In this document: positions 25,706 through 34,031 of the stretch, piece after piece
How positions within the stretch are numbered: the first letter of the stretch is position 1
Layout: the number at the start of each line of letters is the position of its first letter
Assembly (NCBI GenBank): GCA_947384285.1
Contig: CANDGI010000006.1
Location: 46,649-110,648 of the forward strand
Length of the DNA stretch: 64,000 nucleotides
From: an uncultured Lachnospiraceae bacterium
GTDB lineage: Bacteria > Bacillota > Clostridia > Lachnospirales > Lachnospiraceae
Direction of reading: 5' to 3'
Notes under the pieces: model-generated
What the model was told of the DNA's origin: nothing
The model's database searches: none
Seen by the model: only the letters and a program-made list of their open reading frames with translations
Position numbers and translations under genes: made by a program

Positions 25706-26991
25706 TTCTCCGGTGGGATAATTTTATCCTGGCCGCCCATATAGGGACGCAGCGCTTCTGGAATCCGCACGCTTCCATCCTCACACAAATTATTTTCCAA
25801 AAATGCAATCAGCATACGGGGCGGAGCCACAACGGTATTGTTCAGGGTATGGGCAAAGTATTTTCCATCTTTTCCATTGACACGGATTTTCAGCCTGCGC
25901 GCCTGGGCATCTCCCAGGTTGGAGCAGCTTCCCACCTCAAAATATTTCTGCTGTCTGGGGGACCATGCTTCCACATCAACAGATTTTACCTTTAAATCTG
26001 CCAGGTCGCCGGAGCAGCATTCCAGCGTGCGCACAGGAACATCCAGGGAACGGAATAAATCTACGGTATTCTGCCATAATTTTTCAAACCACATCGGAGA
26101 TTCCTCTGGCCCACAGACTACAATCATCTCCTGCTTTTCAAACTGATGGATGCGGTATACGCCCCGCTCCTCAATGCCATGGGCGCCCTTTTCCTTGCGG
26201 AAACAGGGAGAATAGCTGGTCAACGTCTGGGGAAGCTGTTCCTCGTTTAAAATTGTATCAATGAATTTGCCGATCATGGAATGCTCGCTGGTTCCGATCA
26301 AATACAAATCTTCCCCTTCAATCTTATACATCATGGCATCCATTTCCGCAAAGCTCATCACGCCTGTCACTACGTTGCTGCGAATCATAAAAGGCGGCAC
26401 GCAATAGGTAAAGCCCCTCTGAATCATAAAATCCCTTGCATAAGAAATGACTGCGGAGTGAAGCCTTGCAATATCCCCCATCAGATAATAAAAACCATTT
26501 CCCGCCACCTTCCTGGCACTGTCAAGATCCAGCCCCTGGAAACGCTCCATAATTTCTGCATGGTAAGGAATTTCAAAGTCCGGCGTTACCGGTTCTCCAA
26601 ATTTCTCCACCTCCACATTTTCACTGTCATCTTTTCCGATTGGAACGGAAGGGTCAATGATATTGGGAATAACCATCATAATTTTCGTAACCTTCTCCTG
26701 CAGCTCCCCTTCCATTTTCTCCAGCTCTGCAAGACGTTTGGCTCCCGCATTTACCTGGGCTTTGACAGCTTCGGCTTCTTCCTTCCTGCCTTGTCCCATC
26801 AGCGCGCCTATCTGCTTGGAAAGCTTCTTGCGCTCTGCCCGAAGGGCGTCTGCCTCCTGCTGGGTCTTCCGTGCCTGTACATCAAGCTCTATCACTTCAT
26901 CTACAAGGGGCAGCTTACTGTCCTGGAATTTGTTGCGGATATTTTGTTTTACTGTTTCTGGATTTTCCCTTAAAAATTTTAAATCAATCAT
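25702..26991 (-). CDS. serS: Seryl-tRNA synthetase
   Basis: The 429-residue class II synthetase has the N-terminal coiled-coil arm (about 30-100, Lys/Glu/Ala-rich) that binds tRNA-Ser. The catalytic core has GTSEHSMIGKF, motif 2 PCFRKEKGAHGIEERGVYRI then HQFEKQEM, and motif 3 NNTVVAPPRMLIAFLENN. Length is normal. No T-box element was found in the 137 bp upstream, unlike aspS in this window. Confidence 0.97.
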   Translation of the reverse strand: MIDLKFLRENPETVKQNIRNKFQDSKLPLVDEVIELDVQARKTQQEADALRAERKKLSKQIGALMGQGRKEEAEAVKAQVNAGAKRLAELEKMEGELQEKVTKIMMVIPNIIDPSVPIGKDDSENVEVEKFGEPVTPDFEIPYHAEIMERFQGLDLDSARKVAGNGFYYLMGDIARLHSAVISYARDFMIQRGFTYCVPPFMIRSNVVTGVMSFAEMDAMMYKIEGEDLYLIGTSEHSMIGKFIDTILNEEQLPQTLTSYSPCFRKEKGAHGIEERGVYRIHQFEKQEMIVVCGPEESPMWFEKLWQNTVDLFRSLDVPVRTLECCSGDLADLKVKSVDVEAWSPRQQKYFEVGSCSNLGDAQARRLKIRVNGKDGKYFAHTLNNTVVAPPRMLIAFLENNLCEDGSVRIPEALRPYMGGQDKIIPPEK

Positions 26992-27128
26992 AATTTCCTC
27001 CTGACAAAAGAGTAATCAAACTATCATATCTTCCGCTATTATATCTTGATTGCCCTTTCTGTGCAAGTGTTTTGGAAAAATACGCAATTTATGGATGAAA
27101 CTGCTCTGTCAATTCTGCTCCCAAACGC

Positions 27129-27929
27129 CTACAAAGACAAATCTCTTCTCTGAAACTGCCATGCGCCCAGCAAAAACAACGCCGCGGCTATCAGCAGCAA
27201 TACCCCGTTCTGTATAGGAAAAAACACATCCTCTTCCAAAATTTCCTCAGCTGCCAGCAGGGAATAAATCGTAACATATTTTAATTTTTCCAGCTTCTCC
27301 CCCATATTGGAAACCATCTGTATCAGGAAGAATAGTACAGGCAAGCCGCCTCCAGCCAGGTAATAAGATTTGCTGCTGCTGGCACAGCAGGATACAAAAA
27401 ACACAATCCCTGTTACTGCTGCCTGCAAGAGCCATGTACTGAAATTCAGCGCTAGGTATCTGCCCACCTCCAGCTCTCCCGGAAACATGATTTCACAGCT
27501 TGCAATTCCAACTGCCGTCAGCATGCCAAACAAAAGAGCTGTTAAAAAAATCATGGAAACCATCTGGGTACAGATAATTTTTCTTCTGGAATTGGGCGTG
27601 GACAGAAGATTTGCCAGTGTGCCCGATTCAATCTGCCCCATCAGAAGCTTCTGTACCATGACCAGAATAAAAATCAAGGGGAACAGCAGCAGGATAAATC
27701 CATACAGATAAATCTGCATCCACTCTAAAAGGTTTGAGGCAATCCCCGTCATGCCCACTGCTGCCATCATTTCCGGCAGAGCCTGCTGGTAGCCGCTTAA
27801 CATTTCTGAAAGTTCTGGATTATACATATAAATGATTACTGTAATATACATGCAAAGTACTGCAAAAATTACCAATAGGGGCATCATGCAGGCTTTTATG
27901 TTTCTTTTGAATAAGGGAACTGATATCAA
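27129..27929 (-). CDS. ABC-2-type transporter permease
   Basis: The 266-residue protein has six predicted membrane helices, starting after ISVPLFKRNIKACMMP; the loop KLLMGQIESGTLANLLSTPN is typical of ABC-2 permeases (NatB/YhaP style). The start is a TTG at 27929 preceded by AGGAAG at 8 nt; no ATG lies nearby. It follows its ABC ATPase gene, with a MITE-like fragment inserted between them. Confidence 0.85.
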   Translation of the reverse strand: MISVPLFKRNIKACMMPLLVIFAVLCMYITVIIYMYNPELSEMLSGYQQALPEMMAAVGMTGIASNLLEWMQIYLYGFILLLFPLIFILVMVQKLLMGQIESGTLANLLSTPNSRRKIICTQMVSMIFLTALLFGMLTAVGIASCEIMFPGELEVGRYLALNFSTWLLQAAVTGIVFFVSCCASSSKSYYLAGGGLPVLFFLIQMVSNMGEKLEKLKYVTIYSLLAAEEILEEDVFFPIQNGVLLLIAAALFLLGAWQFQRRDLSL

Positions 27930-27965
27930 TTTTCTTACTTCCTTTCCTGCTATAGTAAAATTTTT

Positions 27966-28062
27966 TATTTTGGGATACGGACGAAAATACAGGATGCCTC
28001 TCTGCCACGCAAACCGGGAAACATTCCGGCCAACTAACTGCTAACTCCGGCTAGGTAAATCG
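27966..28062. mobile_element. MITE-like element, half copy C
   Basis: GGGATACGGACGAAAATACA at the left arm and CTAACTGCTAACTCCGGCTA before the break match copies at 41345 and 10499. The right half is missing. The copy ends inside the 3' end of the ABC ATPase gene and supplies its stop codon. Confidence 0.75.
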
Positions 28063-28976
28063 GTTTCGTAATATTGCAGGAAGAGTTCTTCCAGGCTTTG
28101 GGTTCTTATTTCCAAATCTTGTACCTTGTAATCTGCAAATTTTTTGAGGATATCTGGCAAGCGGCCGGATATTGTCAGGTCTGCCTGGTTTGGGGGGAGT
28201 TCTTCTTTGGAGTCCTTATGATGCCAGGTTTGGATTTCTGGTTCTGCCTGGAGCTGTTTTAGGGCTTCTTTATTTTCCAAGGTTACACGGTATATTTTTT
28301 TCCGCTTTCCTGCCAGGGATTTCATGTCCTCCACTGCGGCAATCTGGCCGGAACGGATAATGGCTGTCCGGTCGCAGGTTTTTTCTATTTCCTCAAAGAT
28401 ATGGGAGGACATCAATATGGTGGTTCCTTTTTTCTTTTCCTCCAAAATCAGCTCCACGAAAACATTCTGCATCAAAGGATCCAAACCGCTGGTGGGCTCA
28501 TCTAAAATCACGATCTTGGGCTGGTGCATAAATGCGTTTACAATCCCCACCTTCTGCTTCATCCCTTTAGACATTTTTTTCATTTTCCCCCGGGGATCCA
28601 GTTCAAAACGCTCCATCAAATCCTTCATTCTCCTTTGATCCTTCATCCCCTTCAAATCTGCCATAAATTTTAAAAATGCAAGCCCCGTCATATCCTCTGG
28701 GAATGCCAGCTCTCCGGCAAGGTATCCCGTTTTTTCCTGGATTTCCTGGGCCTGCACAAAACAGTCTTTTCCCATCATGCGGCAGGTTCCTTTCTCTGGC
28801 CGGATAAATCCCATCAGCTGCCGGATGGTTGTGGTTTTCCCGGCGCCGTTTGGTCCAAGATACCCAAATGCTTCTCCTTTTGATACCGTAAAAGAAAGGT
28901 CAAACACCCCTTTTCCATTTCCATAATCTTTGGTGGCATGCTGTAATTCTATGACAGGATTTTTGTCTATGCTCAT
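28041..28976 (-). CDS. ABC transporter ATP-binding protein
   Basis: The 311-residue NatA/CcmA-type ATPase has Walker A GPNGAGKTTT near 41-50, signature MSKGMKQKV (an LSGGQ variant), Walker B VILDEPTSGLDP and an H-loop in SSHIFEEIEKT. The C-terminal 90 residues are the usual accessory domain. The ATG at 28976 overlaps the DUF3021 stop (ATGA) with AAGGAG upstream; the longer open frame is discarded. The final codons and stop (PSRS) come from the adjacent MITE-like fragment, so the tail has been altered. Confidence 0.92.
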   Translation of the reverse strand: MSIDKNPVIELQHATKDYGNGKGVFDLSFTVSKGEAFGYLGPNGAGKTTTIRQLMGFIRPEKGTCRMMGKDCFVQAQEIQEKTGYLAGELAFPEDMTGLAFLKFMADLKGMKDQRRMKDLMERFELDPRGKMKKMSKGMKQKVGIVNAFMHQPKIVILDEPTSGLDPLMQNVFVELILEEKKKGTTILMSSHIFEEIEKTCDRTAIIRSGQIAAVEDMKSLAGKRKKIYRVTLENKEALKQLQAEPEIQTWHHKDSKEELPPNQADLTISGRLPDILKKFADYKVQDLEIRTQSLEELFLQYYETDLPSRS

Positions 28977-29428
28977 TGCTCCTTGCGCTCCTCTCTCCGC
29001 TGTTTTAACAGCTGGTTGATCTCCTCCGTCTCTTCCTGGTAAACATGTTTCAAAAACAGCCATAACAAAATAAAATAGGCAAACAGGATGCCATAAAAAC
29101 CAATAGATACCTGCCATTCCGTCTTGGGAAACCATTTGCCCAGGCTCCCTGCCGCCACAGCCAGGCATCCCGGCAGCATGCACCAGAGGAATTCACGGAC
29201 TCGGTATTCCCGTTTGGTATAAGGCTTCTCCTTGAGAAACAATGATTTCTGCACCCAGGACATCACATACCCCAAGACCATCTGCTCCAGAAGGACGGGA
29301 AAGGAAACGGAACCCCTGTACATCAGCCATTGCAGGAGCCCATAAAGAAATACCATAGCTGTAATGTGGGCGCAGGCAAATATTTCCACTTCTACTTCCA
29401 CCCTGATATATTTCCTGATTCTATCCAC
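28973..29428 (-). CDS. DUF3021 membrane protein
   Basis: The 151-residue protein has four membrane helices and a charged C-terminal coil (QEETEEINQLLKQRREERKEQ). The arrangement LytTR regulator, then a four-helix DUF3021 protein, is a common Firmicutes pair in which the membrane protein is thought to modulate the regulator. The start is a GTG at 29428 inside the end of the LytTR gene, with GGGGG at 8 nt. It overlaps the ABC ATPase start by four bases. Confidence 0.8.
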   Translation of the reverse strand: MDRIRKYIRVEVEVEIFACAHITAMVFLYGLLQWLMYRGSVSFPVLLEQMVLGYVMSWVQKSLFLKEKPYTKREYRVREFLWCMLPGCLAVAAGSLGKWFPKTEWQVSIGFYGILFAYFILLWLFLKHVYQEETEEINQLLKQRREERKEQ

Positions 29429-29870
29429 AATCTTTTCCCCCTTTCAGCAGATTTCGGAATTCCTTCACATATCTTCTTGAAATAATAACGTGTTCCTGAT
29501 TATCCAGCAAAGCGTCGATCCGGTTTCCCAGCTGGCTTTTTACCGACACAATCCGGTCGATATTTACCACAAAGGATTTGTTGCACCGGAAAAACCCATA
29601 TCCTTTCAGCTTTTCCTCCGCTTCTTTCAACGGGAAGGAGACCTGATACTCCTCCTCTTTTGTACAGGCAAATATTTTGTCATCCACCCGCTCAAAATAA
29701 TAAATCTCCTTCAAGAGAAGCCTGCACTGCCCATGTTCATTTTTCCCTGTAATGATTGGAGCGTCTTTCCTAAGAAATTTCAACAGCCTCTCCAGTTCCG
29801 GGGTCAGCTGGTGATACCGTATCACCACTTCCTCCTCCCCAGCCCCCGCCTGCTCCATGGTTACTTTCAT
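29421..29870 (-). CDS. LytTR-type DNA-binding regulator
   Basis: The protein has 149 residues. After a short N-terminal part, the LytTR domain runs from about 55: KEIYYFERVDDKIFACTKEE, FFRCNKSFVVNIDRI and VIISRRYVKEFRNLL. There is no receiver domain, as in the LytTR/DUF3021 pairs. The ATG at 29870 follows AAGGAGG at 5 nt. It is first of four overlapping genes (regulator, DUF3021, ABC ATPase, permease) and probably controls this exporter and itself. Confidence 0.9.
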   Translation of the reverse strand: MKVTMEQAGAGEEEVVIRYHQLTPELERLLKFLRKDAPIITGKNEHGQCRLLLKEIYYFERVDDKIFACTKEEEYQVSFPLKEAEEKLKGYGFFRCNKSFVVNIDRIVSVKSQLGNRIDALLDNQEHVIISRRYVKEFRNLLKGGKDCG

Positions 29871-29951
29871 AACTGCCTCCTTATTGCGCCACATGAATAC
29901 CCAAACCAGCCTTATCCGCTATCAAGTTATTTTCATAACTGCCTCCTTATC
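29864..29951. repeat. 66-bp duplication of the LytTR SD and start codon
   Basis: On the minus strand AATAAGGAGGCAGTTATGAAA (start of the LytTR gene) recurs 66 bp upstream as GATAAGGAGGCAGTTATGAAA. The upstream copy is followed by ATAAC and a stop in a few codons, so it is a decoy initiation site in the leader. Confidence 0.85.
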
Positions 29952-29982
29952 GCATCTTTGCACTACAAACCTAACATAATTA

Positions 29983-30160
29983 TATGCCAGACGGCCCGCC
30001 AGACAGCTGGCTGTGCATGATGAGGGTTTACTATGAAAGCCTCCGGCTTCCATAGTAAAGATGGCCATGCGGCCCGCCAGACGGCTGGCTGTGCATGATG
30101 AGGGTTTACTATGAAAGCCTCCGGCTTCCATTATAAAAATGGCCATGCAGCCTGCCACGC
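29983..30160. repeat. 78-bp hairpin repeat, two copies
   Basis: GGCCCGCCAGAC starts at 29993 and again at 30071. Each 78-bp unit ends with TTTACTATGAAAGCC, TCC, GGCTTCCATAGTAAA, a hairpin with 15-bp arms and one mismatch (second copy TTATAAA). A third degenerate start follows at 30149. A reverse copy lies at 10440-10498. The layout resembles REP/BIME elements. Confidence 0.85.
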
Positions 30161-30311
30161 AATATGCTAAGCATAAGGATGAGTTTACTATAGCCGCTTA
30201 TTACATTTTCTGCAACAAAATTCCCGGAAGATGCCTTTATTTCCCTGCAAGCTGCACATTCGCTCACACCCTTACTACTCCATCCCTCTAAAACCTACGC
30301 TCGTATCCTGC

Positions 30312-30352
30312 CCTGGCCTCCGTATCCACAATATGAAACCTTCAGACTAAGC
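30312..30352. repeat. Dispersed 40-bp intergenic repeat, copy 1
   Basis: CCCTGGCCTCCGTATCCACA then ATATGAAACCTTC; related to copies at 37659, 51595 and 62690. Confidence 0.55.
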
Positions 30353-30361
30353 CCCACAAAA

Positions 30362-30408
30362 ATGCAGGACACGGAATACCCATTTGCAAAGCATTCCATA
30401 TCCTGCAT
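30362..30408 (-). terminator. Terminator of the MacB-type exporter operon
   Basis: On the minus strand ATGCAGGATATGGAATGC pairs with GGTATTCCGTGTCCTGCAT, followed by TTTTTG. It is 14 bp past the permease stop. Confidence 0.85.
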
Positions 30409-30421
30409 CTTTCAATCTACC

Positions 30422-31675
30422 TTATTCATGCCGCAAAGCATCAATCGGATTCAAATTCGCTGCCTTGTAAGAAGGAAGCAGCCCGAAAATAATCCCAATA
30501 GCCATGGAGAACACCACCGCCAGAATGGACGCCGGAACACTGATGGCCACCAATGTGCTGGTCACCCGGGAAATCACTTCTGCCAAGGCGATTCCCACCA
30601 TCACGCCGATTAAGCCTCCCAGGCTGGTGAGTACTGCCGCTTCCGTCAAAAACTGCCCCAGAATCTTGCCCTTTCTGGCTCCAATTGCCTTTTTCAGCCC
30701 GATCTCCTGTGTACGCTCTGTGACCGACACCAGCATAATATTCATAACGCCGATACCGCCTACCAAAAGTGAAATCCCAGCAATCCAGATTAACATTGTA
30801 TTGGTGGACTGGCTCAGCTTCTGGATATCCTCTGCCTGCTTTAACAGGTCATCCGCCTTATACTTTAAAGTCTCATCCGAAACGTTCAAACCCAAATTCA
30901 GGATATTGGACGCTTCCCTCCCTGCCACCGTCATGTTGTCCACACTGTCTAACTTCGCAACCACTGACTGGGGCTCGTCATATCCGTACAGCACAGGCCA
31001 GATGGCGTCTGGAACATAGACTGCGCCGCTGCTGGACTCGGCATACGTATAATATTCCTCAATATTGTTAATGACCGGCTCAAACCTGGAAGATTTGGTA
31101 ATCACTCCAATCACGATAAAAGGCTCCCGCTGGATTTCCACGGTTTTTCCGATCGGGTCAAGCCCCTGGAACAAGGTTTCCGCAGAATTTTCATCCAGGA
31201 TTGCTACCTTTCGGAATTTCTTATAATCTGTCTCACAGAATCCCCGGCCCTTTTTTAATATATAATTACAGGTATCCAGGTAATTTCTATCAATCCCGCA
31301 TACCTTCCCCCCCGACATAGGCGTATTTTGATAATACACTGCATTGTATGTCTCCCTGGAAACATACAGGGAAACATTTTCCACATGGTCAAGCTCAAGA
31401 ATCTGCTTTCTTGTGTCTTCGGAAATCACCTGCACTCCATCTGGAACTCCGTAATAGTCTATCTCATAGGCATTATCGCCCTGATAGAGCCGTACATTTA
31501 CAGTATTATCCCCGGAACCAATAAGATTCTCCTTAATCTGCTCGTTTGTCCCCTTAATCGTTGAAACAATGGCTATAATCGCTGCAATACCTATGATAAT
31601 GCCCAGCATGGTAAGAAAGGAACGCATTTTATGCGACCAAAGCCCCTGAAAGGACAATCTGATATTTTCTAACAT
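30422..31675 (-). CDS. MacB-type ABC permease
   Basis: This 417-residue protein has the MacB/FtsX layout: one N-terminal helix (MLGIIIGIAAIIAIVSTI), a MacB_PCD-type outer domain of about 230 residues, then three C-terminal helices with SLLVGGIGVMNIMLVSVTER, typical of the family. Together with the ATPase at 33319 and two adaptor proteins it forms a tripartite-like exporter adapted to a single membrane. The SD AAGGAG precedes the ATG. A terminator follows. Confidence 0.93.
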   Translation of the reverse strand: MLENIRLSFQGLWSHKMRSFLTMLGIIIGIAAIIAIVSTIKGTNEQIKENLIGSGDNTVNVRLYQGDNAYEIDYYGVPDGVQVISEDTRKQILELDHVENVSLYVSRETYNAVYYQNTPMSGGKVCGIDRNYLDTCNYILKKGRGFCETDYKKFRKVAILDENSAETLFQGLDPIGKTVEIQREPFIVIGVITKSSRFEPVINNIEEYYTYAESSSGAVYVPDAIWPVLYGYDEPQSVVAKLDSVDNMTVAGREASNILNLGLNVSDETLKYKADDLLKQAEDIQKLSQSTNTMLIWIAGISLLVGGIGVMNIMLVSVTERTQEIGLKKAIGARKGKILGQFLTEAAVLTSLGGLIGVMVGIALAEVISRVTSTLVAISVPASILAVVFSMAIGIIFGLLPSYKAANLNPIDALRHE

Positions 31676-31706
31676 CTGCTTTTCTCCTTCATTCTCTGCC
31701 CCCTGA

Positions 31707-33326
31707 TTACTCAGAGTCTTTTACTTTTATGCCTTCCTTTGCCGTCTTGCCATATGGAAACGCAATCCTGTCATCCTGGGACAGGCCGGATACAATCTCA
31801 ACTGCCTGGCCCCAAACTGTTTTCCCAGTCTGAACATATTGTTTTACCAGCCGGTTGTTTTCATCTGCCTTCAGCACATATTTCTTGCCGTCTTCCTCCC
31901 GGACATAGGCTTTTTCCAGGTAAATACCGCCCTCTTCCTGCTTTTTCGCCATGGTAAGATCCACATATTCCCCATTGCGCAGCCCTTCCGTATCTTCAAT
32001 ATAGGCGGTGTAAGGATAATATGATACATTGGGGTTTCCCTCTCCCCATGCATTGCTGTTCTCCTGAGGATAGCTGGAGATTTCTGTAATCTTGGCTTCA
32101 AAATTCTTTCCGCTTTCCCAGGAATTGGCGTATACCACCTGGCCTACTTCAATATCTCCCAGCTGCAGCTCGCTCAGGGAACCGCTGACATACAGCCCCT
32201 CGGAACCTGCCACGGTAAGGAACGGTTCCTCGGCAGACAGGTTCTCCTTGTCCCCAACGCTCTTTACCACCCCGTTTACCGTTGCCTTTACCACTCCATC
32301 GCCGGAAACCTTTTTCATCTGCTCCAGCTCCAGCTCTTCTTTCCGCCTGTTCAAATCCAGGTCGCGGATTTCATCTTCCTTCTCCCGGATTCTTTCTGCT
32401 AATTCTTCTGCCGTATACCCTGTCGGCTCCTCTGGAACCTCATAATCCTCCGGCTCCTCTGGCTCCTCATAATCCTCCGGTTCTTCCGGCTCCTCTGGCT
32501 CCTCCGGCTCCTCGAAAACATCCTCAATAATTTCTGACCTGGTTCTCACCAGCCATTTGGATTCATCCGGCAGCGTTGGAAAACCGCTCTTGCCGCTGAT
32601 TTCCCAGGAACGGATGAGTTCTCCCGACAGCTTATTGTCCTTATGTATCTCTAGGCTTACATAAACCGGGTTGTCTTCATCCTGGGAAAGGCTGTTGATA
32701 AATTCCCCTAATACATAACACTCCTGCGTACAGAGATAAATGTAAGGGCTCTTTTCCGTGCCCTTTCCTTTATTGGCCTCAAATCCTTTTGCAATATAAT
32801 TGTAGGCATTCCCTGTTTTCACAGGGGGAAGGGGATCGTCCTCCAGCTTCATCTGGGGAATCGGATCTGGCTCTGGTTCCGGTTCCGGATCTGGAATATC
32901 CGGCTCTTCCGGCCTTGGAGCCACAGGCTTGGTTTTTTTCAATTTCTCCAGCTGCTGCTTCGCCGCTTCCAGCCTGCTGTTTATGGTGGAAACATCCAAT
33001 TCCTTCATTTCCAGCTCCAGGTTGGCCATGGTCATATCATAGGAAAGCAGCGGATCCCCTGCGGCGACAGTCTGTCCTTCCTCTACAAACACCTCCACGA
33101 TTGTTTTATCGGAAAGGGCATACACATCCTGGGACATGTCATTTGTCACCATGCCGGAACTGCTCATCTCATTTTCATAGTAAAAATTATTCAGGTCTGA
33201 AACAAACTGTACCTCTGCCTCCTGATTGTTTTTCTGGTAATTCTGATATGCTTTTATTCCGCCGAAAACCGCAGCACACGCAGCGCCAAGAGATATTACT
33301 GTAATAATAATTGCTTTCCTACTCAT
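31707..33326 (-). CDS. Membrane fusion protein-like adaptor with Glu-Pro repeats
   Basis: The 539-residue adaptor has an N-terminal helix (IIITVISLGAACAAVFGGI), a biotinyl-lipoyl-like half (VFVEEGQTVAAGDPLLSYD) and a matching C-terminal half (GDGVVKATVNGVVKSVG). The hairpin between them is interrupted by a domain of about 110 residues and by two low-complexity tracts, PEPEPEPD and repeats of EEPEEPEDY. The Pro/Glu tract may be a stiff spacer or wall-spanning segment. Its start overlaps the ATPase 3' end by 8 bp. It is the second adaptor in this operon. Confidence 0.85.
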   Translation of the reverse strand: MSRKAIIITVISLGAACAAVFGGIKAYQNYQKNNQEAEVQFVSDLNNFYYENEMSSSGMVTNDMSQDVYALSDKTIVEVFVEEGQTVAAGDPLLSYDMTMANLELEMKELDVSTINSRLEAAKQQLEKLKKTKPVAPRPEEPDIPDPEPEPEPDPIPQMKLEDDPLPPVKTGNAYNYIAKGFEANKGKGTEKSPYIYLCTQECYVLGEFINSLSQDEDNPVYVSLEIHKDNKLSGELIRSWEISGKSGFPTLPDESKWLVRTRSEIIEDVFEEPEEPEEPEEPEDYEEPEEPEDYEVPEEPTGYTAEELAERIREKEDEIRDLDLNRRKEELELEQMKKVSGDGVVKATVNGVVKSVGDKENLSAEEPFLTVAGSEGLYVSGSLSELQLGDIEVGQVVYANSWESGKNFEAKITEISSYPQENSNAWGEGNPNVSYYPYTAYIEDTEGLRNGEYVDLTMAKKQEEGGIYLEKAYVREEDGKKYVLKADENNRLVKQYVQTGKTVWGQAVEIVSGLSQDDRIAFPYGKTAKEGIKVKDSE

Positions 33327-34011
33327 CCTCTTCCTCCTTGCTGCCTTCTTCCGTTATCATTCCATCAATAATATGGACAATCCGTTTGGCGCAGGAGGCA
33401 ATATTCCGGTCATGGGTAATCATTACAATGGTTACCCCTTCCTCGTTCAGCTTCTGGAACAGCTCCATAATCTGCTCTCCTGATTTGGAATCCAAGGCTC
33501 CTGTAGGCTCATCCGCCAAAAGAATCTTAGGATTGTTCACCATAGCCCTTGCAATTGCCACGCGCTGTTTCTGGCCGCCGGATAACTGGGTGGGCTTGAA
33601 GGTTACCCGGTCTCCCAGCCCAACCCTATTAAGCGCCTGGGCTGCCCGTTCCCTCCGCTCTTTCTTCTTGATTCCGGCATAGCTTAAAGGCAATGCCACA
33701 TTTTCCAAAGCCGACTGCCTGGATAGGAGCTGGAAGCTCTGGAACACAAATCCAATGCTGCGCAGCCGCAGGTCAGACATTTCTTTATCCTTACACTTTA
33801 ATACATCCTCCCCTGCAAGCTGGTAAGTTCCAGAAGTAGGCCGGTCCAAACATCCGATTATGTTCATCAGAGTTGTCTTTCCAGAACCGGAGGGCCCCAT
33901 AATTGCCACATATTCCCCTTCTTCCACTTGGAGGGAAACATCCTTTAATACTGGAACCACCAGCTTTTCCTGCTGATAATCTTTATAAATATTCCGTAAA
34001 TCTAATATCAT
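33319..34011 (-). CDS. MacB-type ABC ATPase
   Basis: The 230-residue ATPase has Walker A GPSGSGKTTLMN, Q-loop GFVFQSF, signature LSGGQKQRVAIARA, Walker B ILLADEPTGALD and H-loop MITHD, the LolD/MacB pattern. It lies between the two adaptor genes and overlaps the second. It energises the permease at 30422. Confidence 0.96.
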   Translation of the reverse strand: MILDLRNIYKDYQQEKLVVPVLKDVSLQVEEGEYVAIMGPSGSGKTTLMNIIGCLDRPTSGTYQLAGEDVLKCKDKEMSDLRLRSIGFVFQSFQLLSRQSALENVALPLSYAGIKKKERRERAAQALNRVGLGDRVTFKPTQLSGGQKQRVAIARAMVNNPKILLADEPTGALDSKSGEQIMELFQKLNEEGVTIVMITHDRNIASCAKRIVHIIDGMITEEGSKEEEDE

Positions 34012-34031
34012 ACCTGCCTGTCCTCCGGTTT

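Noticed and set aside
26992-27128. T-box leader before serS
   Set aside because: Neither the GGTGGNACCGCG core nor a terminator is present, and the gap is too short.
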